Assembly: GCA_030374765.1 (NCBI GenBank)
Contig: JARGXX010000044.1
Location: forward strand, 1 to 64,000
DNA: 64,000 nucleotides
From: Agarophyton chilense
Lineage: Eukaryota; Rhodophyta; Florideophyceae; Gracilariales; Gracilariaceae
Reading direction: 5' to 3'
Position numbers and translations under genes: made by a program. Positions 9,366 through 19,253 of the stretch are shown in pieces (the stretch's first letter is position 1; each line of letters begins with the position of its first letter). The notes beneath the pieces are model-generated. The model had not been told where the DNA came from. It saw nothing but the letters and a program-made list of their open reading frames with translations, and did not search any database.

Positions 9366-11723
9366 TCAACCTGTAGAGTATTTGCTTTCTTTTGTCTCTG
9401 ACTCAGTAAATCCGAGTGCTAGCTTTCCAGAGTACAATGTCAGGTTCAGCGTCTCGCAAAGAGGGCTGTTTGGTTTTGTCAGCGGATCAGCAATGTTCAG
9501 CTTTCCTGGTATCCACGATATTTTGTTGACGTTGTGTGTTTCAAATTCATACCTGATAACACTCACATCTCCTCTTATAGATTTGTCAATCGAGTTTCGG
9601 CATGTGGACAATGATGTAAATAGATCTTTGGAATCAAGCACCAATATCACTTCTATTTCCATTGTTAGCAGCTGTCTGTAGGCATCAGCGATTCGTTTGG
9701 CGTCATCAATTGCTTCTCCAGCAGCCATTATTTCTGCAGCGCCGATTGATTTCACTGGTCGCTTAGATTTGTGACTACACCAAGAGATGGTGTGAAAAAT
9801 AGCCCCTTCTTGACATTGCCCAAATAGCAGGCCAATACAAAAACCAAGCTGGCCATGATCAACCAGTCGACTAGCATCAGAAAACGCGAGGACTGACATT
9901 TGGTATGAGCTCTTGTCTCGGGGTCTTGTGTATTGTATAGTTGTCCCCAGTTTTTTCAGTAGTCGTAAAATGTTAATCTGTGAGATTAGCGTATGGACTG
10001 TTCCTTGCGGTATCTTTTGCTGTAAATAGCTCGCATAAAAGGCACACAGCGGCGAAGCTGCTATACCAAGCCATCCAAGTGAACTGCTGACAGATCGGAA
10101 GCTTTTTTCTTCAATCGCAGTCATTTTCTCATTGATTTCTCTTCGTCTCTGTCTGCTTATAGGGAATGACTCCAACAACTGCAGTTTAGCATCTGCATTG
10201 ACATGAATAGTGAAATCATCTTCCTGAGAAATTTGTAGTCCATAAAACAGAAATGTGCCAGGACCATAACATATCGTACCGAGTTCATACGAGGCTTGAA
10301 TTTTCTGGATTGTTTCCCCAACTAAATCCCTCGGACCTCCAAGAAGGACATCGTCAACGATTTTGACAGAGACTAAAATTAGTTTTCCAGTCATATCAGT
10401 CTTAAGGAACATTTGCGGGATAAAAAGTATTTGAACGAATCCGAAAGACTTCAAAAGATTGTCACTGAGCTCTTGCCACTTGGCGTTGGCATTTACCAAG
10501 CCATAGGCCGCAGTTAGCAATAGCCATAGGTGATTCTTGTCCAAACTTTCTCTGGGAGGAATAACATAAACATCTCTTTCAGCTTTTCCAGTCTGGAGAA
10601 ACGCGCTCTTAAAATCGATTTTAGCTATACACCACTTGAAGATAGTTGCCAGTGACAAAAGTATTCGTATCCCAGCAGGTGAACACGTCGCTGAATCTGT
10701 TTTCAGGTCATTTTTCTCGCGATCCATGTTTCCGTGTGGGGCTATGCGTGTTTTCATCTGAAGGGTGTTGTCATCATTATTCTTAATCTTGTATATGACA
10801 TGGCTAGAGATTATGTTGGCATTCCGTGGGATATCTGATTTGTGTACCACGTTAACTGTCTCTTTGAACTTCTTCTCTTCTTTCTCATAAGCATTAATCA
10901 GTGGGAATGACGTGAAACCTTGAGCTTGAAAAAATTGAAAATCTTTCAATCCGAAATGATTCTTGTAGTGTTGGAGAACTTCTTGCTCAGAGCTTGTAAT
11001 CTTCAGTGGAATCACAGAGTTTGCTTCTAGGATGTCGGTGTTATTGTATCTCCAGGTCTCTTGTTCAAGATCTAGTGTCTCAGTCTCACCGTCATCATAA
11101 TTAACAGTGACCTTGTTATCATCTGCAGCTCCAATTGTTCCAGGGTAATACACATTGTCTAGAGGCCAAAATACCTCGATGTTGTCCCCACTCGAGGGAA
11201 GGGCATTATAACTATCACCTGTTCCATTCTGAAACGTTTGATCAACATAGGGTTCAATATTTTCTTCTTTGCATGCCTTGGAGTGACCATATTTTGGAGA
11301 AGTAACTGTAGGGGGGGTGGATAAAACCGTTTCAATACACTCATCAACGTTCCATTCCAATATGTCAATTGCTTCTTGTATCATTGATGCAATGCTGTCT
11401 TCTTTGAGGGCAGGGCGAACATCTTCGATAGCAGCTGTTAAATTTTTTCCGCGCTTCCCGGGTACTGATATTATTCCGGTAGCTTTGTCAAACGAAAGAA
11501 TCACTTTCGGAGCAGACCATTTACCTCGTTTGGCATTTTGCTCTTTGATAAATATCTGCACCTGATCACCAACTGCCAAGGGAATGTCAGTGATTGTTTT
11601 GGACCTTAAAATCAATGTAAGCTTCCTTTTTGCAATGAGATCTTCATGAGCTTCTAGTATCTCGTCCGGGATGGGAAGAGGGAATGCCCCATTCAGGACT
11701 GGTCTTGTGTATCCTTTTGCCAT
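9366..11723 (-). CDS. copia RT-RNase H with Tudor-like domain (right unit)
   Basis: 785 codons, same protein as the left unit: integrase C-terminus, Tudor-like domain at 178-228, RT with KIVDD at 454-458, RNase H with D616/E664/D697/D746. All catalytic residues are present, so the RT itself could be functional if translated. The frame is offset by one base from the integrase frame. Confidence 0.9.
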   Translation of the reverse strand: MAKGYTRPVLNGAFPLPIPDEILEAHEDLIAKRKLTLILRSKTITDIPLAVGDQVQIFIKEQNAKRGKWSAPKVILSFDKATGIISVPGKRGKNLTAAIEDVRPALKEDSIASMIQEAIDILEWNVDECIETVLSTPPTVTSPKYGHSKACKEENIEPYVDQTFQNGTGDSYNALPSSGDNIEVFWPLDNVYYPGTIGAADDNKVTVNYDDGETETLDLEQETWRYNNTDILEANSVIPLKITSSEQEVLQHYKNHFGLKDFQFFQAQGFTSFPLINAYEKEEKKFKETVNVVHKSDIPRNANIISSHVIYKIKNNDDNTLQMKTRIAPHGNMDREKNDLKTDSATCSPAGIRILLSLATIFKWCIAKIDFKSAFLQTGKAERDVYVIPPRESLDKNHLWLLLTAAYGLVNANAKWQELSDNLLKSFGFVQILFIPQMFLKTDMTGKLILVSVKIVDDVLLGGPRDLVGETIQKIQASYELGTICYGPGTFLFYGLQISQEDDFTIHVNADAKLQLLESFPISRQRRREINEKMTAIEEKSFRSVSSSLGWLGIAASPLCAFYASYLQQKIPQGTVHTLISQINILRLLKKLGTTIQYTRPRDKSSYQMSVLAFSDASRLVDHGQLGFCIGLLFGQCQEGAIFHTISWCSHKSKRPVKSIGAAEIMAAGEAIDDAKRIADAYRQLLTMEIEVILVLDSKDLFTSLSTCRNSIDKSIRGDVSVIRYEFETHNVNKISWIPGKLNIADPLTKPNSPLCETLNLTLYSGKLALGFTESETKESKYSTG

Positions 11724-11770
11724 CTCTTGTGCAGAGCATATATCATTCCCGTATAAATCATTGGAAATCC

Positions 11771-12238
11771 TTAGAGCTTGTTGAACAATTTGTTTTTCTG
11801 TGTCTGACGAACAATCAGTAGCTGAGTGCTTAATATATCTCGTATTACTGTATGCTTTGATTCGATTACATTCTTGTTGTGCCGTCTCGGAGGAATTGGT
11901 CTCGCTTCAATACCGTAGTTGTGTAGGTAAGAGGTAAATTCTGTCGCTTTGAAAGCCGGGTCAAAGAAAACACTTTGAGGGACCCAAAACGGTGTTACCC
12001 ATAGTAGCTCAAAAATACGAATGGCCTCAGCCATAGACGTGTTAGGAACTACGTCACCAGTGGAGTATCTAGATTTGGAGTCCATGATATGAAAGACGCA
12101 GTTCGCTTCCAAAAAGAAGTGATCAATACACACAACGTCATTGAACTCTCTGTTCACGGTGCTCAAGGACACCTTACGTGTGGCTCTTGGCTCAGAGGTA
12201 CATAAACAGTGCTCGCATTTTTCCAGTATCAGTGACAA
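11771..12238 (-). CDS. copia integrase core (right unit)
   Basis: Protein identical to the left unit: CEHC zinc ligands, then D39, D93 and E126. It follows the gag UAG in frame, so either stop readthrough or a shared lesion separates it from gag-protease. Confidence 0.85.
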   Translation of the reverse strand: MSLILEKCEHCLCTSEPRATRKVSLSTVNREFNDVVCIDHFFLEANCVFHIMDSKSRYSTGDVVPNTSMAEAIRIFELLWVTPFWVPQSVFFDPAFKATEFTSYLHNYGIEARPIPPRRHNKNVIESKHTVIRDILSTQLLIVRQTQKNKLFNKL

Positions 12239-12244
12239 ATACTT

Positions 12245-13807
12245 CTACACATCGGGGCTCCATAGTTTGTTTCTTTCCAATAATATCTTGATATCCGAAA
12301 AAGAAGAATGACCACAAACATGCTGATGCACTTTGTCAACCAATTTCTTGAGCTCTTTCCAAGGCCTGCTGGAGTTCTCTCCATCAAACTGAGCAGCCGC
12401 ACAGAATAGCTCTGTTGAATTATTTTGTTTCGGAGTATAAAATTTTGGTACAAATACATTGAACGGTATGTAGCTGTGGTACGAGCTATCCTCAAGAGCA
12501 ATCGAATCTTGCAAACCAGGAAGAACTAACCTGTTTGCATCAACGTGTAAGATGTTACATTTCCGGGTAACATTTCTTCCTATGACCCACTGCGAGGATC
12601 CCTGAATCACAAGGTGCGTAACAGATGCAGTGTTTCCCATATCCGTCCTTACATTAAATTTGACAGATCCAAGTATGCGTCGCTGTTCACTGGCATGCTG
12701 GCCGGAGCCATACTGCCACACGCTTCCTTGTTGTATGCCCTCGGGTAGTGGTTCGAATGTCCCGTTCCACCCAGGCAAAACGGTAGGCTGTAGCATTTTG
12801 AATTCAGTGATACCAATTCCGCTATACGGTGCACCATCATCTAACAACGGGCCAATAATAGGTTCTGGAGCTTCATAGGCTGGAGCGAGATAATGCAGGT
12901 TTGCCATGTTGAACGTTATCGTTTTCTTTTGGTTCTCAGACGGAGTTGACTGCTTCTCTTGCGTCTCACTAGACATGGTCCCAGGTTTCAAGGACCCATC
13001 GGCATTGTGATCAACAGCCCAATGTCCGTACTTGTGACATTTCCGACACTTACTTTTGCTCTTCAGATCCAGAAGCGCATCAGGGGACAGTTTTCGGCGT
13101 GGATGCCTATTGAATCCATTGATTGAATTGGTTGATAAGGTTTCCATCGGCTCTGTAGTTGTGTGATCACACTGACGAAGCACAGATGCAACTTTTTCGT
13201 AGGATACGGCTTGTAGAAATGCTTCCGTGTCAGCATTAGTAGCAATCGAATCATTGGTAGCAACAGCAGCAAGCACCGATACTCGTTGCCCATTTTCAAC
13301 ACCAGAGTTTGCAAGTAACATGAATGCATTCATTGCCTCCGGCAATTTGCAACTACCAGATGTAGCAGTCAGTTTGGATACTTGAGCTGCAAAGCGTGCC
13401 TCGAAGTTTAGATAGCTCTCATTACCGCGGCGACGAGTGTTTAGCATTGTCATGAACGCTTGATAAACCTCACTAACCACAGAGAGAGAATCACGTTTGT
13501 AAATTGCATTCACGATAACCTTATGTCCATCAACGGCTCGAATATCTTCAGCGGATATTGCTTTGCAAAGATCCTTGGCTCTACCGTAGAGCTGTGACTG
13601 TAGCATAATTCCCCTTAGCGCACTTGGAATCTTATTAGAATTTGAATCTGGTAGCATATCATGGAACGAATTCCATAAATCAACGGAAGAGGCATATTCT
13701 TCCTGGTTTCCAAGACCATCAGTCCAAGGGACACTTTTGAGGTTCCAAGAAAATCTTGGCCGCGTTGGTAGCCCCTTCGGTAACGTAGAATCTGGGTCTG
13801 GGCCCAT
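12245..13807 (-). CDS. copia gag-protease (right unit)
   Basis: 520 codons, with Q72 and L427 where the left copy has K and F. The CCHH knuckle (C254, C257, H262, H267), DDGA protease motif (323-326) and the HH of the integrase finger (H496, H500) are intact. The start codon is the ATG within the primer-binding site, 4 bp downstream of the LTR. Confidence 0.9.
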   Translation of the reverse strand: MGPDPDSTLPKGLPTRPRFSWNLKSVPWTDGLGNQEEYASSVDLWNSFHDMLPDSNSNKIPSALRGIMLQSQLYGRAKDLCKAISAEDIRAVDGHKVIVNAIYKRDSLSVVSEVYQAFMTMLNTRRRGNESYLNFEARFAAQVSKLTATSGSCKLPEAMNAFMLLANSGVENGQRVSVLAAVATNDSIATNADTEAFLQAVSYEKVASVLRQCDHTTTEPMETLSTNSINGFNRHPRRKLSPDALLDLKSKSKCRKCHKYGHWAVDHNADGSLKPGTMSSETQEKQSTPSENQKKTITFNMANLHYLAPAYEAPEPIIGPLLDDGAPYSGIGITEFKMLQPTVLPGWNGTFEPLPEGIQQGSVWQYGSGQHASEQRRILGSVKFNVRTDMGNTASVTHLVIQGSSQWVIGRNVTRKCNILHVDANRLVLPGLQDSIALEDSSYHSYIPFNVFVPKFYTPKQNNSTELFCAAAQFDGENSSRPWKELKKLVDKVHQHVCGHSSFSDIKILLERNKLWSPDV

Positions 13808-13810
13808 AAC
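13798..13810 (-). promoter_or_regulatory. primer-binding site, initiator-tRNA half type (right unit)
   Basis: The plus strand here reads CTGGGCCCATAAC, the initiator tRNA anticodon arm itself. The element strand is its complement and abuts the 5' LTR. Confidence 0.85.
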
Positions 13811-14068
13811 AATGAATAATTGAGAATACGGTTGACAGTGGTAGCGGTATCAGATAACGATCAGAGGTAGTTTATCAAAAATGGGGAGAACCTCTGTGAC
13901 GGTCCACTTGTCAAGAACAAGTGCAGTGTTCTGTCTTATATATCAGATGGTCTATTGCATGTCAGTACTCACACAGATTCATTGTTGCATGGACAGTTTC
14001 TCACAGCCGGTTACTTGACCAGTACTTCACGTCCATTGAAAGTGAGTCTCTGTAACTCAACATTCACA
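13811..14068 (-). repeat. copia LTR, right (5' LTR of right unit)
   Basis: 258 bp. The outer end (TGTGAATG on the element strand) is set by divergence from the other LTR copies at 14069 and by the adjacent CAGAT duplication. Confidence 0.9.
13935..13942 (-). promoter_or_regulatory. TATA box in 5' LTR
   Basis: TATATAAG on the element strand. Downstream at 13905-13923 is a perfect 7-bp inverted repeat with a 5-nt loop, near where transcription would start. Confidence 0.6.
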
Positions 14069-14073
14069 CAGAT
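14069..14073. repeat. target-site duplication CAGAT, right
   Basis: Perfect match to 4352-4356. Confidence 0.7.
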
Positions 14074-15130
14074 TGTATACTGAAGCTTGTGCCCCAAAAA
14101 AGTCTGAATTGTGCCCAGAATCTCTGTACTAATATGAATTGCAAACTGCATTAGCTGCTATGGTTGCGTAGCAGCTTATCATAAGTAGATATTTATTTTG
14201 CACTAAGTTTTCGTGGCAACAGAAATTTTAAGAGTAGAAGAGTTGTTCGTTGTTGAAAGGTACTTGTAAGAAAGCTTCAATAAATGGTTGAATATAGACC
14301 CGAGATTAAGACTAACAACCAAAATGCAGTGTAATAAGACATCTTAAGCTCTGAAATGCCGAGAGGCTCCCGCGGTAACATTTGTCCAGCACGGATTCTT
14401 GTTTCGTCGCTTCATTCTTGCACGCTCAACGCCGTGCTCTTTTGTTTCCCAACCCAAGGCCGACTGTTTCTACTTTTATGCTGTGCCCTTACGCTGAGGC
14501 TCATGCCAAGAATCAGCAATGCGCTTCAGTGCGCGATCATCATTGACATGGTGTATTCAAAAGTCTTCTGTTTCTTTCACTGCACTCTGATAGAACTTGG
14601 CTTGGTCTTCATGCATCACACAATGATACAAGGCCTTTGTGCAAGGATGCGGTTGTAAGTTGAGCTTCGGACATGTTGTTGAAGTTCATACGTGTGCAGT
14701 GTGGGGAGCGATCTCAACACAAGAAATAGTCGGCACAAAGGGTCTGCCTGGAGCTCTCGGAAGAGCTCCGAGGATAACGTGCCGGATTTATATAGGGATA
14801 CTATGCGACCTTCCGGACACTTAAGGTGACGTACTGGTTATGTCAATCTGTACGTCACTGATGGATGTTGTACGTGTTTCACAGCGGTACAGCGTATCGC
14901 TGGTGCCTGTGGCATAGATAGACATGGGCATTGCGATATTGTTTAAAATTGTACAGGTACTCAACTCAATTCTTCAAAACGTACCAGATCGGGGCACTCT
15001 GTAGTGCAGTGGAGAGAAGAGAATAGCTTCAGTAGCGTTACTGCGTCGGGGTGAGCACCAGTGGGCTGGGTGCTGGTTCTAAACGGTTGGATGAAATGCT
15101 AATACATTGTAGTGGTTGGCAGATAATGCG
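14074..15130. other. no gene recognised
   Basis: Two small plus-strand frames (14356-14658 and 14639-14824) have no recognisable motif. A small palindrome (GAGCTCTCGGAAGAGCTC) lies near 14752. I see no repeat shared with the rest of the window. Confidence 0.5.
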
Positions 15131-15710
15131 ATGCTAGGCTACTATCTTGCATCGTGAGCGCTTGCACAGGAATGCGGCGGCTGCTCCAACAGGAAGACAG
15201 CGTTGGGCATGAGCACAGGATTTGTCAAGTCGAATGTGAATGTCGGCTCCGAAACGAATTTGGACCACAGCTATTGCTTTTTTGTCGCTCTTGAGACCGT
15301 TACCATCAAAGCTCGGCCGGGGTATTCACGTGCTAGATGAAGATGATGCCACTGCAAGCTGGGCGCGAGGTACATGGGCCTTTTATTTGAAGGATTTCTG
15401 GTGCCCTCTGGGCGCGTCATTCCGTGTCCTGAGAGAAAAAATATTCGAACAACAACGGCCTGCAGATGCAGGGGTTGCCGCTTCAATTGTTCACATTCAA
15501 GTGGGGTGGGTAAGGTGAACAATTCTGTTGCCGGCCTGGACTCCCGCCATTCTGACAGAGTTTCGAACCACTCAACATGCGTCCGCCACTCGGAGCAAAA
15601 TCTTTCCAAGAAATAATTGCCATTCACAACGTAACAAAAATATAGCAACGCTACTATGTTTAGGACAGCTCGCTTCTTCTTTGTTATCGTGTGGTGTGGA
15701 CTACATCACC
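15131..15710. repeat. left arm of large inverted repeat
   Basis: Diverged reverse-complement match to 27377-27950. One frame is similar in both arms and points toward the zinc-finger genes on each side (plus strand here, minus strand in the right arm): HVLDEDDATASWARGTW and WCPLGAS. It may be an upstream exon or leader of the duplicated gene. I do not recognise the protein. Confidence 0.85.
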
Positions 15711-15759
15711 CTTTCCTGTGATTTCGTGACCGAGGTTTCTTTCTCCGTCTTTTGAGGAC

Positions 15760-16563
15760 ATGATCCGGTCTTGCTTCCTGATAGAACGCGAGAAAAGTGT
15801 GGAAAAGAAGACAGCTTATAATGCGTGTCTTGTTATTTCGCGTACTAGAGAATTTCTCTCAGTTTACGATTGCCAGCGGTATCAAGATAGGTATACTAAT
15901 TACTCACAAGGCCTTTCGGCATGTGGGCTGCACGACCCAAATCGCAGCAACGAAAACAGAAGACTCCCAGATGGGTTTCCCCCCCGCTCTCCAACTAAAC
16001 TACCGCCGCTTGGAAACCCTCAGACGGGCAGTCTTCCACGCTTAGAATCCATCTCCGGCCGCCCGGAAGATTCAAGACTTCCATCCGTGTATCAAACCAG
16101 CTCTCTCCGAGAACACCCGCTTAGAACATCTCAACCGAGAACTCTCCCAAGTTTGGAATCTTCATTTGGCCGCCCGGAAGATTCAAGACTTGGATTTGGC
16201 TATAAATCCATTTCTTGTGATGTCCAACGGAGTAGAAGTGGGACCTTTCGTCCGGTGTCTCTCAATTTGTCTCAGGAAGCAAGTTGCGCTTACCCCAACC
16301 AAGACTGCATTCCAGTCCCACGGAAATGCCACACAACAGCCACCATGAGGAAAAAGTGTGGCGAAGAGGCAACGTTCTGGAAGTACTTCAGGAACATAAT
16401 AGTCTGGAAGAAGGAGCGCCAGAGATTTCACAGGGGTTTTCTTCAGAAAACATTCACCAATATGCAGTTCCCGTGCCTTGTTCTGCCCCGCAAGCGTTGT
16501 ATTCCACGCAAGAAGTTTCCAAGCAGTTCTCCTGAGCATAACCTTCAGGCGATAGAACACTGA
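15760..16563 (+). pseudogene. inverted, zinc-finger-less copy of the C2H2 gene
   Basis: 267 open codons. From about residue 60 the protein matches the N-terminal part of the arrayed gene: RLPPLGNP.TGSLP-type repeats with GRPEDSRL cores, then PEHNLQA. Homology stops just before the first zinc finger and resumes only in the terminal finger and 3' end (about 16599-16680). An internal deletion therefore removed the DNA-binding part. It lies tail-to-tail with the first array copy and has diverged much more than the array copies have from one another. Confidence 0.75.
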
Positions 16564-16711
16564 TAGAAGCTTGTAGATAACTTACTCCATTACGGCTAGA
16601 GTCGCAAGCTATACTTTCCTCACACCCGTTGGTAAACTGTGACGATTGGGGTGCTCTGCGCATACATGGCTCAAATTATCCTCCATCTCCGTAAAGTAGA
16701 TCTTGTACAGC

Positions 16712-18025
16712 CTAAATTGCAAATGCTCGAAAGCTTAATGAGCAGTTTTCATGTGGGATTCGGCCATCGCTCTTTGCGAAAACAGGATGCCGCAAATCTG
16801 GCACTTTGAACCCCGCCTCAACGCAGTGAACAGTACTCAAATGCCTTTCTAGGTTCTGTTTCTGGTCAAACCGATGCGAGCATACGGGGCAGACAAAGGG
16901 GCGCACCTGAGTTACCCCATCCAATATGGATATGTCAAAGAAGATGGTTTCAAAAGCAATTGCAAAGAGAAATGTTAGAAAAGACCGACGTGATTGAGAT
17001 CCGCAGTGAAAGCTGAAGTAACTCACTTTTCGATGAATGGCTTGGATGTGTCGCACCTTATGATGCTTGCGACCAAACGACTTCGTACACCACTCACACT
17101 GGAAAATCTGGGGACGTTTGGTACGGGAGCCTGTGATGCCAAGTTTTTCGAGTCCTGGTTGATGGGTTGGAAATGATGAGCAACCAGCAGGAGCTGTACG
17201 TATCGGCAACAACGAATCGTCACGGAGGTTGTGCTCAGGAGACCGGTGGGAAACTTCTTGAACGAGACACGACGCTTCCGGGGCAGGATAAGGCACATGA
17301 ACTGGAGATTGGCGAATGCTATCTGAACAAAATCTCTGTGCAATCTCTGGGGCGCCTTCATCCCGACTCTTGCGCTCCTGAGGTAGTTTCAGAACACTTT
17401 TTCTTCGCCACGCTGTTTCCCCATGGCGGTGTTGGTGTGGGATTTCCGTGTAGTGTTCATTTCCGTGGGACTGGAGTGCAGGAATGGGGTGAGTGCCCCT
17501 TGCTTCCTGAAACCGTTCGAGAGACACGGGACGAGCGGTTCCACTTCCACTCCGACGGACATCGCAAGAAGTGGGTTGATGACCGAATCCAAGTCTTGAA
17601 TCTTCCGGGCGGCCGAATGGGCGGCCGAATAGAGATTGGAAACTCGAAAGACTTTGTGGTTGCGGGTTTCCAAGCGGCGGTAGTCGAAGAGATCTAAATT
17701 GATGGCCAGATGGAAGTCTGGAATCGCCTGGGCGGCCAAATGAAGATTCGAAACCCGGAAGACTTCCCGGTTGAGATATTCCAAGCGGCGGTAGTCGTTG
17801 AGAAATAAATCGATGGCCGGATGGAAGTCTTGAATCTTCCGAGCGGCCGAATAGAGATTGGAAGCTTGGAAGACTCCCTGCTTGAGGGTTTCCAAGCGGC
17901 GGTAGTCGGAGAGCGCGGGGGAACTCATCTAAGCTTCTTCTGTTTTGGTTGCTGCGATTTGTGTAGTTCAATCCCCTTCTCTTGAGAAACCCCGAAAACT
18001 GGTGTGCAACAAGTTCATTGTCCAT
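16712..18025 (-). pseudogene. C2H2 zinc-finger gene, unit 1 (frameshifted finger 3)
   Basis: 437 codons. Identical to the other units up to residue ~404, but one extra T (TTT for TT near 16805) replaces the third finger by an unrelated tail, so the protein keeps two fingers. The N-terminal repeats, the in-frame intron (16907-17026) and fingers 1 and 2 are as in the intact copies. It is the array copy next to the degenerate inverted gene. Confidence 0.85.
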
Positions 18026-18466
18026 CTTAAACGATTGGGTTGTTTGTTGTGTGAGATGCCTTGCTTATTTCGAGGGAGGACGCAAGGATTGAAACGCGTG
18101 TAAAGTACACAGAACAAACGGTGAGGGAAACGCTTCAACACACAGAGGGCGATATTTCTCGACCAACTTTGATGGCAAAGACGCAAGGTAGCTCGGTGTT
18201 CGCCGGCGACACCAGCGTCCAAGTACTGAAAAGTGTGATCTGTTTCAATTCGATCTAGTGTCCGAAAGTACTCGAAGTTTTTCGTCACGGAGCATCATCT
18301 CTCATCGCAGCCGAAAAGCACACTGGTTTCCATTCTCTGTGAAAACCAAAATTTGAACGCGGTGTGAATCATCTTGGACCAGTTTTGTCGCAATAAACCA
18401 GAACAGAAAGAATTCAGGAGCTGTGCTCTCCAACAAAATCACGGACTGAACAGCATTTGATTCTCG

Positions 18467-18839
18467 TTGCAAAACAGAGGGAAGCGCATGGCAGCATGGA
18501 TGTCGACCGCATGGCAAGGCGCCGGTGTCTGTCATACGACAGCATTCGTTGGGTTCCAAGAGACGCACATGCGTATGCAAATCAGAAGCTGGTGCAGATG
18601 GCACGAACAAGCAGAACGAAATGCGCTCAGCGTTGCTCTGGGTGCAGTTGCCGCAGTTGGTGTCGTCGAAGGAAACAAAGTGATTCGAGATATCAACACA
18701 GTTGGACATAAGTGAGTGCGGTGGTCGCTGGCTTGTCTCCTGTAGTGGAATAGAGGTACATGTTGGACAGCCCTCACTTGTATCATTGATATTCAAAAAC
18801 GGTAGATACTACTATGATGTCGCTCGGAAAGTATCTTGA
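18467..18839 (+). CDS. hypothetical plus-strand gene in unit 1
   Basis: A frame beginning near the ATG of MAAWMSTAW ends GNKVIRDINTVGHK before a stop. A GTGAGT donor at the stop and a CTCCTGTAG 34 nt later would, if spliced, extend it in frame by about 31 residues (FKNGRYYYDVARKVS end). I know of no family. The reverse strand is also open for 164 codons (18302-18796), so coding strand is unsettled. This unit has Gly where units 2 and 4 have Asp (WQGAG/WQDAG). Confidence 0.3.
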
Positions 18840-18989
18840 GCAGCTGTGACCATACGAGTGATCAGATGTGATCCGAGATACGAAAAAGACATAGAATTTT
18901 TTTTGTGGCGTTGTGGATGCAGTTTACAGAATTGGGAGCGTTTACTGAACGCGGAAGGGAATTTGGAGAATGCTCATCCGACTTTTGGG

Positions 18990-19245
18990 GGTTTTAAATG
19001 TCAGCTTTGCAAGATCTACTTTCTGAACATGGATGATGTTTTGACCGAGGGAAGCGCAGAGCACCCTCACTGTCACAGTTCATCAACGGTTGTGAAGAGA
19101 GTATAGTTTGCGACTTTAGCAGTCCAACTACACTCTCTTCACATCCGTCGATAAACTGTGGCGATTTGGGTGCTCTGCGCGTACATGCCTCAAATAATCC
19201 TCCATCTCCGTAAAGTAGATCTTGTACAGCCTAAATTGCAAATGC
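18990..19245. repeat. palindromic tail-to-tail junction, unit 1/2
   Basis: Arms at about 19054-19108 and 19127-19180 are imperfect inverted repeats (GCGCAGAGCACCC versus GGGTGCTCTGCGC). Wider homology covers two converging copies of the terminal finger, each ending ..VKRV-stop. The left fragment encodes FKCQLCKIYF on the plus strand. Confidence 0.85.
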
Positions 19246-19253
19246 TCGAAAGC

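Larger units (their letters stand above)
4357..14068 (-). mobile_element. tandem Ty1/copia: LTR-internal-LTR-internal-LTR
   Basis: Two internal regions with a 4727-bp period share a central LTR, and one pair of target duplications encloses the whole. The element reads right to left. The copies differ at about three places: residues 72 and 427 of the gag frame, and one silent base in the RT frame (5868 versus 10595). This structure is expected from LTR-LTR recombination between copies or from unequal exchange. It is probably the youngest element in the window. Both copies share a UAG and a frameshift in pol, so autonomy is doubtful. Confidence 0.93.

Noticed and set aside
17167..17697. 176-codon plus-strand ORF, repeated at 19685, 22203 and 24721
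   Set aside because: It is the antisense of the zinc-finger gene, lies opposite its repeat region and has no motif; kept as a shadow.
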